From Anastrepha obliqua (Eukaryota > Arthropoda > Insecta > Diptera > Tephritidae): a stretch of DNA of 64,000 nt. The DNA lies in contig NC_072897.1 in NCBI RefSeq assembly GCF_027943255.1, forward strand, positions 46,350,044 to 46,414,043, in the 5' to 3' direction. Of this stretch, positions 9,706 to 20,029 are shown piece after piece (the first letter of the stretch is position 1; each line of letters opens with the position of its first letter). The notes beneath the pieces were generated by a model. The model made no database searches. It saw only the letters and a program-made list of their open reading frames with translations, and was not told the origin of the DNA. The translations under genes were made by a program, and so were the position numbers.

Positions 9706-11524
9706 CCAAGGAACCAAGGTGGTCGCTTCTTAACACATCAGTGTCAAACACCTCAAGCTTGATTCCTGTGAAGGCCAGGCTGACGCACAGAAAGTGGGCA
9801 GCTGTCTCATCCGTGTCTCCACATGCTGGGCAGAGTTCACTGTCTGAGATGCCTACCTTTTCCATGTGCTTCCCCCATAGAAAGTTGCTCGTCATCAATC
9901 CAGACTGTCTACAGTCTCTCCTGCTGAATGACAGTAGGATCTGCGACAGTCGGTCGGACATGACAGGTAACATCAGTTTTGTCCATCTGCAGCCTCTCTC
10001 AATCTGCCAAACTCACTTGTGGGTTGAAGTAACCCGTTTACTAACCGTGACTTTGATGGCTAGAGAAGGGAGTGGCAAAACGGGCTCTAAGCCAAAGAAG
10101 TTCTCCTCAGATCCCATACTAGCTAAAGAGTCAGAAGACTCGTTACCCGCGATAACCAGGACCCATGTTAGCATCAGGGTATTATCTCTACCGGCATAGT
10201 TCAGCCTGGATTTACAGGACTTAACTACCCTTGAAGTGAGGGCTGTCTAAGGCCATGAACGCAGCCTTGCTGTCGCTGTAGACACATACAGATCTGCCTC
10301 TCTATCTGTTTCCCAAAACAAAATTTATTGCTTCTTGAACAGCACACACCTCCGCTTGAAACACACATGCACACATTCCATGCGCAATGTGTCATGCTGG
10401 TTTTCACGTAGACAACCGTGCCTGGTAGTGGAGCTAACCCTGAAAATGCAAAAAGAGTGTTGGCCGGACTCATTTTTAGAGTTTGACCATATTTGAGCCT
10501 CTGGCAGCACCACACTCTATCTCTTTTCATGTACGACTCCTGATAGTCAAGGGGCATGAAGAAGATCGTTGGACCAAAGTCCACACCTTCTCTATTGTCC
10601 AATGCCGGACAGAGGCCGCACCAATTCCCATTGTGCTTCAGCCTGCAGATCGCCTTCAGGGCTTCTCCTAGGATGAAAACATCAGTAGTGGTAGTCTAAC
10701 CACAGTGCGTTGTAGTCTCGATAAGGTCCTTCTGACTTCCACGAGAGAGAGAGTCTACTCATCCAGACTACTGATGCATGGGTGGTAATAGGTTATATCC
10801 TAGCTGGGTAGATCCATAGGATCTTGCTAGGAGAAGGACCCCACGTTTTTCCCAAAGACACCTCTGCACTGCCAGAAGGCTGTCAGCGATTAGAATGTAT
10901 TTGTTTAAACGTGTGACTTCCAAAGGAGTTTACATCGAGAATTAAATGTTAACTAACAGGCAACGTCGTCCGCATATGTTTGGGCGTAGACTCCAGCATC
11001 ATTTAAGGTGGTGAATAGAGGTTCAATCTCGATGCACCAGAGCAATGGAGACAGCACACCGCTCCAGATCTTTCTCTGCTCGTACCGTGACGATTCTCTG
11101 GGCTATCATCGAACGAATCGAATTCACTAGCACCCTATCTAAGCCATGCCTCCTAACTGCACTTACTGTCAAAAAAGGCAATATAAAACGCCCCCTCTAT
11201 GTCCAAAAAGATACCCAAAGCGTAGTTCCTCCTGTGGATAGCTAGCTCTACCCTAGCAATAAGGTTTAGCAGTGCCGAGGATTTTCCACTTTGATAGGAA
11301 TGCTGAAACGGAGAAAAAGGGTGAACGTTCAGTGCACTAGTCGTTCGAGACTTTTTAGCGTGAAAGAAGTCATATTGATGGGTCTAAAGCCCTTAAAGGG
11401 ATGAAAGCGATCCTCACCAACCTCCAAGAGCGTGGTATGTATGCCAGTGCCAGGCATGCGGTGAACATTTTCTTCAAGGCTGCATTCATGGACTCTATAC
11501 CTTCCTTCAGCATGACAAGATATA
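9706..11524 (-). pseudogene. LOA-like LINE, copy 1, 3' part (RT end, RNase H, Cys/His tail)
   Basis: Minus-strand pieces in shifted frames match the second copy at 19911-24650 in order: RT remnants at about 11000-11524, the RNase H start at 10225-10602, the RNase H end and linker near 9980-10225, and a C-terminal zinc-binding segment at 9740-9973 (CPACGDTDETAAHFLC). The sequence has stops and indels throughout. The right edge at 11524 is not the natural end: an LTR element begins there, and the LINE resumes at 15245-15249 after a shared TATA. The 3' end falls inside the C-terminal coding sequence, about 200 bp short of the poly(A) end of copy 2, so this copy is also 3'-shortened. Confidence 0.8.
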
Positions 11525-11729
11525 TGTAAGAAAGAAGACAGTCCTTCTTTCTGTTTAAATGAATAATCTTAATTAGTTAAGGACAATGTGTTGTACAACG
11601 ACGAGGTTTTCGAATTAGGAAACTGAAATTAGTTTTAGTAAAAATTTGCCGAAAATAAATCTCTCACACCACTGTTTAAGACCAACTTCCCTACAACTCT
11701 GGCTTATATCCTCGTTACCACCCTCCACA
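11525..11729 (-). repeat. 3' LTR of the Ty3/gypsy element
   Basis: Matches 15046-15244 over blocks such as TGTAAGAAAG, TTCTTTCTGTTT, GAAATTAGTTTT and TACAACTC. It lacks an approximately 28-bp segment present in the partner just before GGTTACCACCC, and the two have clearly diverged. Confidence 0.82.
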
Positions 11730-11899
11730 TTCGTCATCCTGATTATCATCTGACTCAGATGATTCATCTTCATCGACTTCGTATTGAGCCCAGAGCTTCG
11801 TGTTATCTACGCTGGTTGATGTCACCTCTGGACCTCTGAATGTTGACTCTTGCCTCCTCTCTCAACTTAGAAGGATTCTCTTTCAATGCATTAATCAGT

Positions 11900-12250
11900 T
11901 CACATTCCAACACCTTTATAATCCGAGTGTTTGATTCGGTTCTCATTTTTCTTTTTTTGCGGAAGAACTGAAGCAACTGCCTTAAGATGATCATCATTTT
12001 GTTGCTCTCTACAAATACGCGCACGTATCTCTGACATAACCAACCTGACTGGAAAACGCCTAATTCCATCTACATGCTTCATTCCAAAGCCTGCACGGTG
12101 CTCGATGTTAAAACGGAAATCTTGCAAATATAAGCCATTGGACTTCACGTGGAACTTCTTTCTTGGATGCGGTTTGTTTGAACGGTGCACAGTCGGTAAT
12201 AAAATTAAATTCTAGGACCATCAAATAGTGACGTAGTCTTTTCGTGGTTA
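11900..12250 (-). pseudogene. Ty3/gypsy RNase H C-terminal end, separated from its front part by the RTE insertion
   Basis: Minus-strand frames give FITDCAPFKQT then YLQDFRFNIEHRAGFGMKHV and DGIRR, which is the usual end of Ty3/gypsy RNase H (TDC..F..T, then ...HR.G..M.HVDALSR). The front of the same domain lies at 13766-13951, on the other side of the RTE-like LINE. A frame shift lies between the two blocks. Integrase would follow at lower coordinates, but only about 170 bp remain before the LTR and no integrase motif is seen. Confidence 0.72.
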
Positions 12251-12260
12251 AATACGCTGC

Positions 12261-13749
12261 TTTTCTTCTTCTTCTTAATTGGCGCTATAACCGCTTACGC
12301 GATTTTGGACGAGTTTAACAAAGCGCGCCAGTCGTTTCTTTGTCGTGCTAAACAGCGCCAGTTGGACACACCAAGTGAAGCCAAGTCCTTCTCCACCTGA
12401 TCTTTCCAACGCAGAGGTGGCCTTCGTCTTCCTCTGCTACCACCAGCTGGTGCCGCATCGAATACTTTCAGATCCGGAGCGTTTGTATCCATTCGGACGA
12501 CATGACCCAGCCCACGTAGCCGCTGGATCTTTATTCGCTACGCTATGTCTATGTCGTTGTAGAGCTCATACAGCTCATCGTTCCTTCGCCTGCGATATTT
12601 GCCGTTGCCAACGTGCAAAGGTCCAAAAATCTTACGCAAAATCTTTCTCTCAAACACTCCAAGCGTCGCTTCATCGGATGTTGTCATCGTTTAAGCTTCT
12701 ACGCCATACGTTAGGACGGGAATGATGAGAGCCTTGTAGAGTGTTAGTTTTGTTCGTCGAGAAAGGACTTTACTGCTCAGTTGCCTACTTAGTCCAAAGT
12801 AACACTTGTTGGCAAGAGAGATTCTGCGTTGTTGGATTTCAAGGCTGACATTGTTATCGGTGTTAATGCTGGTTCCTAAATACACGAAGTCTTTTACAAC
12901 CTCAAAATTATAACTGTCAATAGTGACGTGGGTGCCGATACGCAAGTGCGCCGACTGTTTGTTTGAAGACAGAAGGTACTTCGTTTTGTCCTCGTTCACC
13001 ACCAGACCCATTCGCTAAGGCCGATGATGTCAATATCATCGGCATACACCAACAATTGTACGCTCTGTGCCTGAGCTATTAAGTTCTGCGTCTCGTGCGA
13101 TGCTCTCCAACATCAGGTTAAAGAAGTCGCACGACAGCGAGTCACCCTGTCTGAAACCTCGTTTGGTATCAAACGAATCGGAGAGGTCCTTCCCAATTCT
13201 GACAGCGCTACTGGTGTTGAGCAACGTCATCTTGCATAGCCGTATTAGTTTTGCGGGGATACCAAATTCAAACATCGCCGCATACAAGAAACTCCTTTCC
13301 GTACTGTCGAATGCAGCTTTAAATCGACGAAAAGATGGTGTGTGTCGATTCTCCTTTCGTGGGTCTTTTCCAAGATTTGGCGTAATGTGAATATTTAGTC
13401 GATGGTAGACCTTTCAGGTCAAAAGCCTCACTGATAAGGTGCAATCAGTTGGTTGACGGTGGGCTTCAGCCTTTCCTACAATACGCTCGCGGTAAATGGC
13501 ACAAATTGCAGGATCGCCTTTCTTATGGATTGGGCAGAGCACACTTAAATTCCAATCGAGAGGCATGCTTTCATCCGACCATATTATGCATAGGAGTTGA
13601 TTGATGCATGCCCCTTGCGAGACGCTTGATCACCGACGTTGTGAGCTGCTTGAACCATATGCCGAAGAATCGTTCTGGCCACTCCCAAGTGAATGGCGAT
13701 AAGTAACTTTCCCCACTTGCGTGGACTTCTACATATAGAGCCATCCTCC
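12261..13749 (-). mobile_element. RTE-like LINE copy A, internally deleted, inserted in the Ty3/gypsy element
   Basis: Flanked by an 8-bp direct repeat TACGCTGC (12253-12260 and 13750-13757). On the minus strand, the 3' end is the family's usual AATTAAGAAGAAG tail. The coding pieces at 12295-13287 match the C-terminal half of the full frame at 29932-32585: FGIPAKLIRLCKM, the RT end, a YLGTSINTDN block, and the final RWKDQVEKDLASLGVSNWR segment. At about 13610-13630 it jumps to noncoding sequence (13630-13745) that matches the 5' leader of copy D at 39070-39160. The endonuclease and the front of the RT are therefore deleted while both ends are kept. Confidence 0.85.
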
Positions 13750-13765
13750 TACGCTGCGTTTACCT

Positions 13766-13990
13766 CTAAAAAATTACTGCGGAGCTTTTCCCCTTGAGGT
13801 GATGTCCTTTGACTTCAGAAAAACACTTACTATCTTGTTGTTGCATTAAAGTTGCGCCAAACCCAAACTTAGATGCGTCTACATGCAGTTGCGTTTTTTT
13901 ATTTTGCTTGTTTATTTTCAAAACCGGCCTTTTGGTTAATGCTGCCTTCAACTCTGTTAATTCTTGCAGCTTTTCAACATAAATTTTAAA
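13766..13990 (-). pseudogene. Ty3/gypsy RNase H N-terminal part
   Basis: Minus strand: a LKAALTKRPVLKI linker then a TQLHVDASKFGFGATLMQQ block, the classic start of Ty3/gypsy RNase H with its first catalytic Asp. It is followed at about 13757 by the RTE target duplication. Upstream (higher coordinates) it is joined directly to the gag knuckle by a deletion that removed protease and reverse transcriptase. Confidence 0.78.
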
Positions 13991-14002
13991 TTTTGCATCT
14001 TT

Positions 14003-14804
14003 TTCTTAATAACCTTGATACTTTAGCAATTGTAGCCGTCGAACCGCAGTTGAAACAAATGTTGCCTGTGTGTGTCGTAATTGAAGTCGTTATGCTTATG
14101 AGTATTTCTCTCGTTCTGCTTCTGCTTCTGAGTAGTGCTGCTCTGCTTTATGCTCATCTGTTGTATTAAATCGTATCGCTCTCTCACTTCTTTGTATGTA
14201 GTTGCGCTGTACAAGGGGTATTTCAAATCATCGCGCATCCTTAACCCATTGACGATGTAGCGAATCACTGCTTGCTCTTGCACCTAATGCTGCCAGCTTT
14301 CGCATTTCGAGTACATATTGGTGAACATTTTCCTCCTCTCTTTTACGCCTTTTAGTAAGCTTTTGATGAACGTCAATGCTGTTGATTTTCTCGTCAAATT
14401 CTTCCACTAACACTTTGTGCAAATTTTCGTAGTTTGCAACGCTTATTGTTTTAAGGAATAATTTTGCCGTCCCTCTCATTTTATTTCTCGCGTTTACGTA
14501 TTTTTGCTTCTCAGTCAATTCGGATGCGTCTGCGTTCTCGTTAAACATTTTTAGCCAGATTCTGATAAGAATTGAAATACTCTGGCACTATTTTGCCGAA
14601 ATTTTCAATTGCAACAATTTTAATGGAAATTATGTATTTTAGCAATTCACGGTGTTCAAGCGATGAGAAGTTCAACGCGTCGGCACCTGCATTTATTTGA
14701 TTTTTTCCTTGTGCACTTTCCGGCAATTGCATTTCACCAACTTCAATACATTGGGGTACTTGTTCTGTCCCTTTTTTTCTGATTTCGGCATTTTTACTGC
14801 TCAA
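14003..14804 (-). pseudogene. Ty3/gypsy gag
   Basis: Three overlapping minus-strand pieces (14541-14804, 14228-14548, 14023-14283) separated by frameshifts. The middle piece has the retrotransposon Gag look: a RGTAKLFLKTI helix, EEFDEKINSIDVHQKLTKRR, and a NVHQYVLEMRKLA block. The third is a polar C-terminal part with YIVNGLR. A CFNCG start of a zinc knuckle is visible near 14045-14060 in another frame, but the rest of the knuckle is lost in the deletion to RNase H. Gag forms the particle that carries the element RNA. Start is taken at the first Met near 14804. Confidence 0.75.
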
Positions 14805-15045
14805 CCTTTGTCTTTAACTTTGCGATCGATTCTTTAAATTCCTCCTACAACTGCCTGACTTTTTCCTTTCAACTTAAAAATCTTTGCTTTTTTCAACCGT
14901 TCAACTTTTATCTAACTGTTCTACTTTCTTCCAACTGTTCGACTTGTTGTTAAAATTAGCATGTGTTCGGCAGTTGGATTTTCTTTACATCACGCACACG
15001 GTTTCGCTTTTAACATTGACCATATGTTCGGCGGCTGAGCTTCCA

Positions 15046-15244
15046 TGTAAGAAAGAAAATAGTTCTTCTTTCTGTTTGAATTAATAAGCTTTACCAAATA
15101 CGGAGAATGTGTTCTACAAAAACAAGGTTTTTGAAAAACAAAATTGAAATTAGTTTTCATAAGTCAAGACCGACTTCTCTACAACTCCGCCTAATATCCT
15201 TGTTTGCTGGGGCTGCCTTACGAGTAGGGTTACCACCCTTCACA
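15046..15244 (-). repeat. 5' LTR of the Ty3/gypsy element
   Basis: Partner of 11525-11729. Just inside it the minus strand reads TGGAAGCTCAGC (15034-15045), which begins TGG as a primer-binding site should; I cannot name the tRNA. TATA duplicate at 15245-15248. Confidence 0.82.
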
Positions 15245-15248
15245 TATA

Positions 15249-16178
15249 TGCCATTTAGTCCGGGCGACCTGTAGCCGCCAAAAGATTTTATGGCAAATCG
15301 AATGGTGGCCTCATGCACCACAGATCTGGCAACGTATTGCTTCTTGCAATAAGAACTGCTGCCGGCCAACGTTTATCTGATTATTTGGAAAGTGAGATTC
15401 CATTAGCAAGCTGAACGTCTCACATTGCCTCTTCGTGAAGGAGCCATCAGATTTCCTAAGTGACCCCAGCTTTGCGGTTGGATCCCTTTTCAGGATCCTA
15501 GCCAATTTCACCGTGTCACTCAGAGATTCAATACCGCTGAAGAATTTCCTATATGAGGCTCTTTTCGATTCCCGAAAAAGCTTCTTGTGGTTTTCTGAAC
15601 ATAACGATATCGCTTCCAGTCTCAGCAAGATTAGTCTTGTGGGTCTGGTTTAGAAGTTTTCTCGACTCACGCCTCACTCTCTATTCCACCAAGGAACAGG
15701 AGTCCGATCAAGAAGAGGTCGAATTGGACAGCCTGATTCAAAACATTCAGTTAAGGCAGTGTTGAGTTTTTCAGTGCCCATGCCAATGGTGCCGTCTGTT
15801 TTTCTGCCAGTCTGTTTTTCTGCGAGAGCCTCGTCCATTGTATTTGCTGCTACCCCAGAGTGTATGCTGGGCATTAGCGTCGCAAAAGAGAAGAAGGCCC
15901 AGATTGCGCCGCTGACAGAACCTCACGAGAGTGGTAGCGCTTCCAGGGCATCGTAAGGAAAATAAGCAGATGCTTCAACCATCCGCTTTTACCCTTGTAA
16001 CACACCTCAGCCGCTCCCAGGCCTTGGAAACAGAATTGCGGTGATTCAATGGGAATATATAATAAGACCGATCATAGGTATACTCGAATTCCGGTCATAT
16101 AATACCTTAACCCCTTCAACGCGCCAAAGCTACAGAGGCGGCCTCTAAAGACCCAGGGCTTGTGAACTGTTGCTATGT
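15249..16178 (-). pseudogene. LOA-like LINE, copy 1, 5' part (endonuclease end, linker, RT start)
   Basis: Minus-strand pieces in changing frames match copy 2: an N-terminal endonuclease scrap ending ...KPWVFRGR near 16150, a linker at 15674-15874 (a RTPVPWWNRE block), the KLFRESKRASYRKF region, and the RT start at 15311-15628 with DPTAKLGSLRKSDGSFTKRQ. It then continues to IKSFGGYRSPG at 15245-15300, which is the front of the RT palm. Much of the endonuclease between about 15890 and 16100 is deleted. The right edge at about 16178 meets piggyBac sequence, so this copy was 5'-truncated when it inserted. Confidence 0.8.
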
Positions 16179-16700
16179 ACTTGCCCTATCTGCATATTAT
16201 TGTGTGTTACACCCATGTCCAAAAGAATACCAATAAATGCATCAAGCTCAGTGCTAGTCAGATCAATCTAAACTCTTTGCTTTGTATCTGGATATGCTTC
16301 ATTCCATGTTTGAATGGCTTCACTTGCATATCGATTTGTTTCCGATATGATAATGAATGAAATATTGGAACGAAATTTTGATGCCTGGGCCCTGAGCGAA
16401 GTCGCATAATATTATGCTGTCGAATACGGATAGCCGCAGATGGCTCATCTTTCTACCACTTTGTCCCATCTCTACCGTGAAAAAACTGGTCGTCAGCACT
16501 TGGTTCTGACGCAGCCGTCGACTCATTCAATAAATCCTCCTTAATTTCTTCATTGCTGTCAAGTATTTCATTTGACTATGACAAATAATCACCATCTCGA
16601 TCATCATTACCACCACAAAATCGTTCCACTTCATCATCGTTATCTTCACTTTTCCTTCCACAACGAATTTCAGTCTCCAGAAAACGACGCAGAATACAGC
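16179..16700 (-). pseudogene. piggyBac-type transposase, N-terminal fragment
   Basis: Minus strand in one main frame: an acidic N terminus (Asp/Glu/Ser rich, 16540-16700), then HGRDGTKW, IRQHNIMRLRSGP, and near 16190-16270 a LDAFIGILLDMGVTHNN block. This is the order seen in piggyBac/PGBD proteins: acidic tail, GkDGT.W, NI....GP, and the eL.AFIGlL...G segment. One stop follows GTKW, and others lie further on. The next piggyBac block expected (LW..dg...FRA.M...RF) is at 9481-9705, so the LINE nest 9706-16178 sits inside this gene. Confidence 0.68.
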
Positions 16701-16752
16701 ATACAGTCAGTACATAATAAAGGACAAAGAAATTACACAAAAACCGGTTATA

Positions 16753-17501
16753 CAGGGTCTGATTGAAACGTAATGAGCTTTCCCGCGCGGACCGTCTGCC
16801 AAGCGATCAACCGAATCGGCTGGTGGGGGAAAATGATCGTTGGACCTTCAACTTTCACTAGAAACCGGTCCCAGTTCGCTGGCAACAGCGGTGCAGTCAA
16901 CATCGCTCCGCGCGTGAAAGCTGTTTTAAAAGTGTATTAGGATTTTACAGTGGCGAAAATGCAGCGATCGTTGGAGCAACGTTACTCGATCAAATTTTGC
17001 GTAAAGCTAAACAGTTTGTACCTCCAGGAAGCACTGTAAACGCGGCATTTTACAAAGAAGTGCTCCTTCGGCTGAGAAACCGCGTCGCCCGGGTTCGCCC
17101 CGACCTTGTCAACAATTGGACCCTTCTTCACGACAATGCACCGGCGCACACCGCCTTCCTCTGCACCTCTGCATTGGCCAAGATGGAGGTTCCGGTGCTT
17201 CCCCACCCTCCCTACAGCCCAGACCTGTTCCCTCCGGACTTCTTCTTGTTCCCGGGCCTGAAAAGAAAGCTGAAGGGGAGGCGTTTCGACTCCATCGAGG
17301 CGATCCAAAAAACTGTGACAGCCGAATTGAACGCGATTCCGGCGGATGAGTTTAAAAAAGGTTTCCTGCAGTGGAAGGACCGCTACCAGCGGTGTATTTA
17401 CGCTCAAGGGTTCTATTTTGAAGAATATTAGTTGTATAAGCCAAAAGGTTTAATAAAACTGCTTAAAAAAATAAGGCTCATCACTTTTCAATCAAACCCT
17501 G
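16753..17501 (+). mobile_element. mariner element, internally deleted (749 bp)
   Basis: Terminal inverted repeats begin CAGGGT[C/T]TGATTGAAA and continue with loose similarity through ATGAGC. They are flanked by TA at 16751-16752 and 17502-17503, the mariner target duplication. The intact autonomous form would be about 1.3 kb; here most of the front half of the transposase is missing. The ends and the C-terminal coding part are well kept. Confidence 0.88.
16959..17431 (+). pseudogene. mariner transposase, front deleted, catalytic end kept
   Basis: An ATG at 16959 starts MQRSLEQRYSIKFCVKL, the usual mariner N terminus, for about 18 codons. A deletion then shifts the frame and joins it to the C-terminal part (16997-17431). 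That part has LLHDNAPAHT (second Asp) and PYSPDLFPPDFFLF, with exactly 34 residues between the catalytic pair, the DD34D spacing of mariners, and a FYFEEY end. The helix-turn-helix and the first Asp are gone, so it cannot act by itself. It could be mobilised by an intact relative through its inverted repeats. Confidence 0.87.
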
Positions 17502-17704
17502 TATATGTGCAAGTAAGCTAAATGGCCGTAAAAGATCTAAATATACATAGATTTACCAAGAAGTGTAGAAAAATGCATCATATTTTCATATATTTGTATA
17601 GGCGTTCAGCCAGACCCGAGGTGCCCAACTTTTTAAATCCTTTTTTTCGTCCTGTTCGAGGATCCCTTTTAAAAGGTTATATCCATAAATCGATAGAAAA
17701 TAAA

Positions 17705-18540
17705 ATTTTTATTATTATTATTGACTGTGCAGCCATGTAGCCTACTCAAACAGATTTAGGCTGTTAATAAATCCTAAACTGCTGTAGGCTTAATTTCTGC
17801 CAGGAGGTTTGGATCTATAACCCCATTTCCCAGGTAATTTAGTCTGCGTCCTGCCACTACTGGGCAGTCGCATAGAACATCCTCTACCGTTTCTTCTGCC
17901 TCTTTGCAGAGTCTACAAGAATCGTTTTCTATCGCACTTATCTTTTTCATGTGATAATTAAGTTTACAGTGTGTCCTGTTAGTAGTTCAGTGTAAAGTTA
18001 TATGACCATTCTGCTTAGGTTAAGGATTGCTTCTGCCTTTATCCGTTCGGGATCTATAAGTCTTTTCGCCTGCCGCATGCCCGATTGAGCTCTCAAGTAA
18101 TCGATTAGGTCTCGTTGTTCCTGCTCACGCAGAAAGGCACTTTTGAAGCTCTTATTTGCCCCGAAGAAAGGTTCAGGACCTATGAAGGGAGTGTTTGCCT
18201 CTTTTTCGTTTAAGTGTCCGCAATTTCATTCCCTTGGTGCCCGTCATGTCCCGGAGCACACATCAAGGTAATAAAGGTTCTTGATGCTAGGATGTTGAGA
18301 ATTTTAAAACATTACCAGACCCACCTTGAATAAGATGCTATCCAGTAATTTTAGAGCTGCTTGACTTTCAGAGAGAATGTTAATATTGGCACCGCGCGTG
18401 CCTCTCCGTAGAAATTCTCTGGAACACAGTTCTAAGGCGTGCACCTCAGCCTGGAGTTCGAGTAACTTCGGCTAGAACGTCATCGGGGATTTGACATTTC
18501 ACACACTCGTCCCATCAGTCATTGTTCAGACGCCAACGAA
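17705..18540 (-). pseudogene. Non-LTR retrotransposon 3' end: RNase H and Cys/His tail, (TAA)n end
   Basis: Minus-strand frames give, from 18500 down, an AEVHALEL start, an ILSESQAALKLLDS block (normally LSDSQAALK, here Asp to Glu), a degraded WVPGH region, and further down SCRLCKEAEETVEDVLCDCP with RRLNYLG, the zinc-binding tail that follows RNase H in I/LOA-type LINEs. The 3' end is an ATTATTATTATT run at 17707-17722 on the plus strand, i.e. a (TAA)n-like tail. It is a different family from the LOA-like copies at 9.7 and 19.9 kb. It carries several stops, and the reverse transcriptase is absent. Confidence 0.65.
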
Positions 18541-18559
18541 GTAACATGAGTGAAGGCTG

Positions 18560-19905
18560 CGTTTATTTGTTTTGCATATCACAACAAACCGTTGTCATAT
18601 CCCCGGGGTACGTCAGCAAATCAGTTGTTTCTTCAAAAAGCGCTCAGAGTCCGTTAACTGTTTGATGTTGGTCACACCTCTGCATCATGTGTACATAGTG
18701 GTTTTATTTAGCAATCCAGTAAGCGAACTCAGCAGAATTATATAGAAACATTGTATTTGAGAAAAACGTAAAACTATGTATGTACTTTATAAGTATATTG
18801 AATATAATGAAAATTAAAGTTTTCGCATAATTATTTGGATGAGCTTGGGTACACAAAAAAACTAAAATGAGCTGAACAACGCCCATCGTTACTTTTTGTA
18901 GAGAGTGGAAAGGGCACACATTCGGCTAGTTATAGTAGTTATACATTTTGAGAAAACAAAATGAAAATTTGATAACTCTAACGGAAAGCGGAATGAATGA
19001 GACATTATTGCGAGAAAAGAAAACACCACAAGTTATTTCCAAGTATTGGCTAACACATATTTAAGCCATCTCGTACCGCTATTCCACTCTCAGTGAATTT
19101 TACAGAATCGTTCTGTGTATGACATCACAATTGTGCAATTGTTCGGTTGTTGTTTGTGTAATGTGTTCTTCTTCTTGCATTCTTGTTCGCATTTTCACCT
19201 CTCTAACGGGCGCAATCTTGTATCTTGGTAATATTGTCGTTTTTTTAATGTACGGTTTGAAATTTATTTATGTAAGTCACGTCATTCAGTTTCAGTTTCA
19301 GCTGTATGGGCTGTATGTTCTAAATGCGCATTTAAGACAGAGCATGAAGGCAGGCATGTGCTTACAGTGTGGTAGAGGAGATGAAAATTGATGTAGTTAA
19401 GGAAATAATTTTCATAAAAGTATGTATCGATCTGCTTATAATAGTTTTAATAACCTGTAACGATAAATCCAATACCTACATATAATCACAATAATAAATT
19501 AACAAGGAAGACAGTTTTAGGTAAATGAACATTTCTACAAGGTAACATAATAAACTAAACTATTTTGCAGCTCCTTTATAAATTTAGTAATAAAACAGTA
19601 TTGCATACTTTTGCATGGCTCTTTTTGTAAACAGCCATTTTTTCAGGTTCCGCTGCAGAGCAAGCGGGCAGTGACAATGATTGTAAAAAAACCACATAGT
19701 ATGTAAGTAAAAGCTCCCTCTTGGAAAAAAATATAAAATATTGAAATTCAATGTTTCTTTGTTCATTTATAATAAATTTAAAAAAAAAAAGATTCAATCT
19801 ATTTTTCCTGAATGGTCAAAAAAGGGTACAATATATTGTAGAGGTGTCCGCAAGGGTTGCAGTGAACATGGAGATAAAAATCCACTAACCCGAAGTAGAA
19901 ATCTT
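18560..19905. other. AT-rich spacer, no supported gene
   Basis: Short open frames (for example 19119-19391 plus and 18704-18919 minus) have no recognisable domain and no family resemblance. It could be true unique DNA between insertions. Confidence 0.4.
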
Positions 19906-20029
19906 GAGTGTTTTTTTTTTGTCGGGACAACGTGCAGCACTCAGATATTAATTAAGTCCATTGTACTACACATGGATTTCCTTTTAATTTTCTTTAAATC
20001 TACTCGATCTCCGAAGAAATCTGAGTAGA

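Larger units (their letters stand above)
11525..15244 (-). mobile_element. Short Ty3/gypsy LTR retrotransposon inserted in the LOA-like LINE
   Basis: The LTRs at 11525-11729 and 15046-15244 share TG...CA ends (plus strand TGTAAGAAAG to CCACCCT[C/T]CACA). A TATA duplication flanks the element (11521-11524 and 15245-15248). Inside on the minus strand are gag, a fragment of RNase H and no detectable protease, polymerase palm or integrase core, so it is an internally deleted copy. Removing the element and one TATA restores LINE sequence that reads straight through against 22110-22170 of the other LINE copy, direct proof of the insertion. It contains an RTE-like LINE (12261-13749). Confidence 0.88.

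Noticed and set aside
16320..16526. Minus-strand 68-codon frame as a separate gene
   Set aside because: It runs in another frame over the piggyBac N-terminal sequence, whose motifs lie in the neighbouring frame.
19119..19391. Plus-strand frame with Cys-rich, hydrophobic start as a membrane protein gene
   Set aside because: No family resemblance and no conserved neighbours; probably chance.
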